64,000 nt of DNA. It comes from Sulfuritalea sp. Lineage in GTDB: Bacteria; Pseudomonadota; Gammaproteobacteria; Burkholderiales; Rhodocyclaceae. The notes under the pieces were generated by a model, which was given only the letters and a program-made list of their open reading frames with translations, did no database searches and was not told the DNA's origin. The stretch lies in NCBI GenBank assembly GCA_016710465.1, contig JADJVS010000014.1, positions 992,001 through 1,056,000 of the forward strand, in the 5' to 3' direction. Position 1 is the first letter of the stretch. Each line of letters begins with the position of its first letter. Of the stretch, positions 60,751 through 64,000 are shown piece by piece. The position numbers and the translations under genes were made by a program.

Positions 60751-61680
60751 TTAGTGATTGACAACCTGGCGTAGCGCTGGCACCGACTGTTGGGTCGGCA
60801 ATGCCACGACCGCGGCCAGTTCGTCGTCGAGTCCCGGCCGCACCAGGGGCGGGTTCTTCGGATCGTGGAAGGTCTCGGCGTCGGCGCCGGCGTAGGTCTT
60901 CGAGCGATTGACGAGGAAATCCACCAGGTGGTTGCGGATCCTGTAGTACTGCGGGTCGTGGTGGATCTCGGCGCGCGTGCGGCTGCGCGGCATGGTCACC
61001 TCGACGATCTCGGCGATCTTGGCGTGCGGCCCGTTGCTCATCAGCATGATCTTGTCGGCAAGCAGGATCGCCTCGTCGACGTCGTGCGTGATCATGAACA
61101 CGGTCTGGTGCGTGGCCTGCACGATCTTCAACAACTCGTCCTGGATGGTGCCGCGCGTCAGCGCATCGAGTGCACCGAAGGGTTCGTCGAGCAGCAGCAT
61201 CTTGGGCTGGATGGCGAAGGCCCGCGCAATGCCGACGCGCTGCTTCATGCCGCCGGAGAGCTCGGCCGGCTTCTTGTGAATGGCGTGGCCGAGGCCGACC
61301 ATTTCGAGGTACTGGCTGGCGTGCGCGGCGATCTTGTCCTTTGGCCAGTCCGGCCACTTCGACTTGACGGCGAAGGCAACGTTGCCGAGCACGCTCATCC
61401 AGGGCATCAGGGCGTGGCTCTGGAACACCACGCCGCGATCGAGGCTGGGGCCCTTGACTTCGCGGCTGTCCATGAAGGCGTTGCCGGCGCTGGCTTCCTC
61501 GAGGCCGGCCAGGACGTTGAGGATGGTGGTCTTGCCGCAGCCGGAGTGGCCGATGATGCAAACGAACTCACCCTTGTCGATGTGGAAGTGGATGTCCTCG
61601 AACACCGGCGGATTCGGCGTGCCGTTGGCCGAGGGATAGACCTTTTTCAGGCTTTCCACGCTGAGGAAATGCGTGCTCAT
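60751..61680 (-). CDS. Nitrate/cyanate ABC transporter ATP-binding protein
   Basis: 309 residues. NrtD/CynD-type ATPase with Walker A GHSGCGKTTILNVLAGLE, Q-loop GVVFQSHALMPWMSV, signature AELSGGMKQRVGIARAFA, Walker B MLLLDEPFGALDALTRG and the H-loop MITHDVDEA. A C-terminal tail of about 50 residues (from AGADAETFHDP) extends beyond the core and has no known domain. It sits 7 bp after the permease gene. Confidence 0.94.
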   Translation of the reverse strand: MSTHFLSVESLKKVYPSANGTPNPPVFEDIHFHIDKGEFVCIIGHSGCGKTTILNVLAGLEEASAGNAFMDSREVKGPSLDRGVVFQSHALMPWMSVLGNVAFAVKSKWPDWPKDKIAAHASQYLEMVGLGHAIHKKPAELSGGMKQRVGIARAFAIQPKMLLLDEPFGALDALTRGTIQDELLKIVQATHQTVFMITHDVDEAILLADKIMLMSNGPHAKIAEIVEVTMPRSRTRAEIHHDPQYYRIRNHLVDFLVNRSKTYAGADAETFHDPKNPPLVRPGLDDELAAVVALPTQQSVPALRQVVNH

Positions 61681-61687
61681 GTTGTGC

Positions 61688-62527
61688 TCATTCCCGATAG
61701 GTGACCAGCTTCTGCAGCCAGCCGAAGAAGAGGTCGAGGAACATGCCGACCACGCCGATCATCACCACGGCGAAGATCACGTTGGGCAGGGCGAGATTGT
61801 TCCACTCGTTCCAGACGAAGTAGCCGATGCCGGTGCCGCCGACCAGCATTTCGGCGGCGACGATCACCAGCCAGGCGATGCCCATCGAGATGCGCATGCC
61901 GGTCAATATCGTCGGCGCCGCCGCCGGCAGGATCACCAGGAAGGCCTTGCGCAGGGGATTCACTTCCAGGGTGCGGGCGACGTTGATCCAGTCGCGGCGC
62001 ACCGAGGCGACACCGAAGGCGGTGTTGAGCAGCATCGGCCAGATCGAGCAGATGAAGATGACGAAGATGCCCGAGATGTCCGAGTCCTTCAGGCTGTAGA
62101 GCGCGAGCGGCATCCACGCCAGCGGCGAGATGGGTTTCAGCACCTGGATGAAGGGATCGAAGGCGCGGTAGAGCAGCGGCGACATGCCGATCACGAAGCC
62201 GACCGGCAGCGCGATCAGCGTCGCCAGCAGGAAGCCGAGGGCGACGCGACCCAGCGAGTAGGCGATCTGGATGCCGATGCCCTTGTCGTTGGGACCCTTG
62301 TCGTAGAACGGGTCGGACAGGTAGGTGACAAAGGACTTGCCGACCATGGCCGGGGTGGGGAAGCCTGTCTTCTGCTCCCCCTTGCCCATCAGCGCCGCGT
62401 ACTCGGCATCGCCGCCGATGACCGCCGTCGATTCCCTGGGTTGCGTGGCAAGCTGCCATGCGCCGAGGAATACCAGCAGCAGCATCAGCGAGATGAAGGC
62501 CGCCTTGAGGGTGAACTTGCTGACCAT
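61688..62527 (-). CDS. Nitrate/cyanate ABC transporter permease
   Basis: 279 residues, about six membrane helices. The NrtB-type permease fold has an N-terminal helix (KAAFISLMLLLVFLGAWQLA), a periplasmic segment, then IAYSLGRVALGFLLATLIAL and the EAA-loop VARTLEVNPLRKAFLVILPA then APTILTGMRISMGIAW. It belongs to the nitrate/taurine/bicarbonate group of permeases. It lies between the substrate-binding and ATPase genes with 7-8 bp gaps. Confidence 0.94.
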   Translation of the reverse strand: MVSKFTLKAAFISLMLLLVFLGAWQLATQPRESTAVIGGDAEYAALMGKGEQKTGFPTPAMVGKSFVTYLSDPFYDKGPNDKGIGIQIAYSLGRVALGFLLATLIALPVGFVIGMSPLLYRAFDPFIQVLKPISPLAWMPLALYSLKDSDISGIFVIFICSIWPMLLNTAFGVASVRRDWINVARTLEVNPLRKAFLVILPAAAPTILTGMRISMGIAWLVIVAAEMLVGGTGIGYFVWNEWNNLALPNVIFAVVMIGVVGMFLDLFFGWLQKLVTYRE

Positions 62528-62535
62528 GATTCCGC

Positions 62536-63891
62536 CTATGCCTTCTTGATGGCGAAGCTGTTGACGTAGGCGTCGGCCTTGGCCGGGTCGAACTCCTTGC
62601 CCATGACCTTGAACTTCTTCATGCTCTCCTTGGGCGGCGTCATGCCGACTTCGGTCATGTACTTCTTCGCGTCGGTCAGCAGGTACACCTTCTCGGCGAT
62701 GTCCTTGTACTTGACTTCGCCCTTGACATAGCCCCAGCGCTTCATCTGCGTCAGGATCCAGTAGGCCATCGAATACCAGGGGAAGGGATCGTAGTCCACG
62801 CGCTCGGGCACGTTCTTCACGTTGCCCAGGCCGTCGGCAAATTTGCCGGTCAGCACCTGTTCGAGAACCGCCTTGGGCTGGTTCAGGTAGTTGGCGGGCG
62901 AGAGCACCTCGGCCATGATCGGCCGGCTCTTCGGGTCGCGTGCCATGGCGGCGGCCTTTAGAATCGCGCGGTACAGCGCGGCGAAGCTGTTCGGGTTCTG
63001 CTTGATGAAGTCGGCCGGCGCGGCGAACGAGCAGCAGGGATGGCCGTCCCAGATTTCGCGCGAGAGGATGTGGATGAAGCCCAGTTCGTCATACACCGCG
63101 CGCTGGTTCACCGGGTCGGGTCCGAGGAAGCCGTCGATGTTGCCGGCGCGCAGGTTGGCCACCATCTCGGGCGGCGGCACCACGCGCAACTGCACGTCGG
63201 TGTCGGGGTTGATGCCGTGCTCGGCGAGGTAGTAGCGCAACAGCAGGTTGTGGATCGAGAATTCGAAGGGGATGGCGAACTTGAAGCCCTTCCAGTTCTT
63301 CGGGTCGCGGTTGCTCTTGTGCTTGTTGGCCATCACGATGGCCTGGCCGTTGATGTTCTGGATGGTCATCACGCTGGTGGCCGATGGGTTGGACCCCACG
63401 CCCATCGAGATGGCGATCGGCATCGGCGCCAGCATGTGGCTGGCGTCGTATTCCTTGTTCAGCACCTTGTCGCGGATCAGCGCCCAGCCGGCGGTCTTGA
63501 CCATGCTGACGTTGAGCCCCTCCTTCTTGTAGAAGCCGAGGGGGTCGGCCATGATCAGGGGGCTCGCGCAGGTGATCGGGATGAAGCCGACCTTGAGGTC
63601 CTTCTTTTCCAGGCTGCCCTTTTCCTGGGCCATGGCTTCCAGTGCGCCGAAAGGCACCAGCGAGGAAATCGCCGCCCAGGCGGTCGAAGCGCCGACGGCG
63701 GAGAGGAATTTGCGTCGCTCGCCGTCATGCGGGAACAGCGCCTTCATGACGGCGGTCTGGACCACGCGGCTGTTCAGCGCATCGACGTCGCCGGCGCCGA
63801 CTGCGATGTCGTGCTGGGTCTGCGTCGCGTGCTGGCCGCAGTTGCAGGTGGTGATGGAGCTGTTCGCGTCGAACGGATCGTGCAGTGCCAT
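62536..63891 (-). CDS. Nitrate/cyanate ABC transporter substrate-binding protein (Tat substrate)
   Basis: 451 residues from MALHDPFDANSS; an upstream ATG at 63957 is possible but less likely. NrtA/CmpA-type protein: LKVGFIPITCASPLIMADPL, the long segment around IPFEFSIHNLLLRYYLAEHG, MVANLRAGNIDGFLGPDPVN and HPCCSFAAPADFIKQNP. A twin-arginine motif ERRKFLSAVG lies about 65 residues in, preceded by a Cys/His-containing stretch (TTCNCGQHATQTQHD). It is the first gene of the operon. Substrate could be nitrate, nitrite or cyanate; cynS favours cyanate. Confidence 0.92.
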   Translation of the reverse strand: MALHDPFDANSSITTCNCGQHATQTQHDIAVGAGDVDALNSRVVQTAVMKALFPHDGERRKFLSAVGASTAWAAISSLVPFGALEAMAQEKGSLEKKDLKVGFIPITCASPLIMADPLGFYKKEGLNVSMVKTAGWALIRDKVLNKEYDASHMLAPMPIAISMGVGSNPSATSVMTIQNINGQAIVMANKHKSNRDPKNWKGFKFAIPFEFSIHNLLLRYYLAEHGINPDTDVQLRVVPPPEMVANLRAGNIDGFLGPDPVNQRAVYDELGFIHILSREIWDGHPCCSFAAPADFIKQNPNSFAALYRAILKAAAMARDPKSRPIMAEVLSPANYLNQPKAVLEQVLTGKFADGLGNVKNVPERVDYDPFPWYSMAYWILTQMKRWGYVKGEVKYKDIAEKVYLLTDAKKYMTEVGMTPPKESMKKFKVMGKEFDPAKADAYVNSFAIKKA

Positions 63892-64000
63892 GGTGCTCTC
63901 CCGGTGATTGGAATGAGCAACCCATCGCAGACAGCGTGCCAGTCGCTGCAACTCCATGTTCTGCCGCGCAAATTGCCATTGGTGGGGCGGCGCGACGGCG

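Overview
The window is high-GC DNA from a betaproteobacterium, most likely of the Rhodocyclales/Sterolibacteriaceae type. The evidence is the gene content: ubiA and ubiD, a dcd plus arginine-decarboxylase pair, a DUF2934 protein, a full glycogen pathway with GH57 enzymes, and a cyanate/nitrate transporter with cyanase. Most of it is ordinary chromosome. It is interrupted by a mobile integron region at about 9.78-24.70 kb.

Layout. 1-9.7 kb: end of ffh, a histidine-kinase-like protein lacking its phospho-accepting histidine, the iron-sulfur carrier apbC/mrp, biotin genes bioF-bioA and divergent bioD, dcd, and an arginine/ornithine/lysine decarboxylase. 9.78-22.2 kb: a chromosomal integron. A divergent integrase gene intI has a consensus LexA box upstream. 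It is followed by 13 attC sites that share the core GCTGCGCGATAAAGCCGCGC or close variants. Cassettes carry a lipoprotein, a NERD-domain protein, a possible nuclease, a DUF397 protein with a membrane partner, a zinc-ribbon membrane protein, an unknown protein, and BrnT/BrnA and HigB/HigA toxin-antitoxin pairs. Five cassettes have no convincing gene; two of these are same-length 549-bp paralogues and a third is related. Three IS1111-type (IS110 family) insertions sit at the same position in three attC sites. 22.21-24.70 kb: an IS21-type element with a frameshifted istA cuts the third IS1111 copy and ends the recognisable array.

24.8-42.3 kb: an SRPBCC protein, then a leftward glycogen unit glgC, GH57, GH57 (4-alpha-glucanotransferase type), glgP, pgi, TPR-glycosyltransferase, glgA, folA, with glgB divergent. 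Glucokinase and thyA follow. These genes together make, branch, debranch and phosphorolyse glycogen and connect it to glucose-6-phosphate. 43.2-59.7 kb: a PilZ-like protein, mog, a DUF218 protein, metY, a SPOR protein, ridA, recG (with a one-base frameshift), a Cache-HAMP protein, a DUF4388-like protein, ubiA, ubiD, a secreted YqgE-like protein, an FAH-family enzyme, a beta-propeller protein and pyk. 59.8-63.9 kb: a leftward operon for a nitrate/cyanate ABC transporter, cynS and a DsrE protein.

The most notable signals are: the SOS-type integron with IS1111 elements parasitising its attC sites and carrying attC-like words in their presumed bridge-RNA end; a family of gene-less cassettes; and a dispersed repeat of about 25 bp (core GCCGTATCGCCAGCGCCGAC) found inside cassettes, in intergenic DNA and as an apparent in-frame insertion in bioF. 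All identifications come from reading the sequence; no database search was run.
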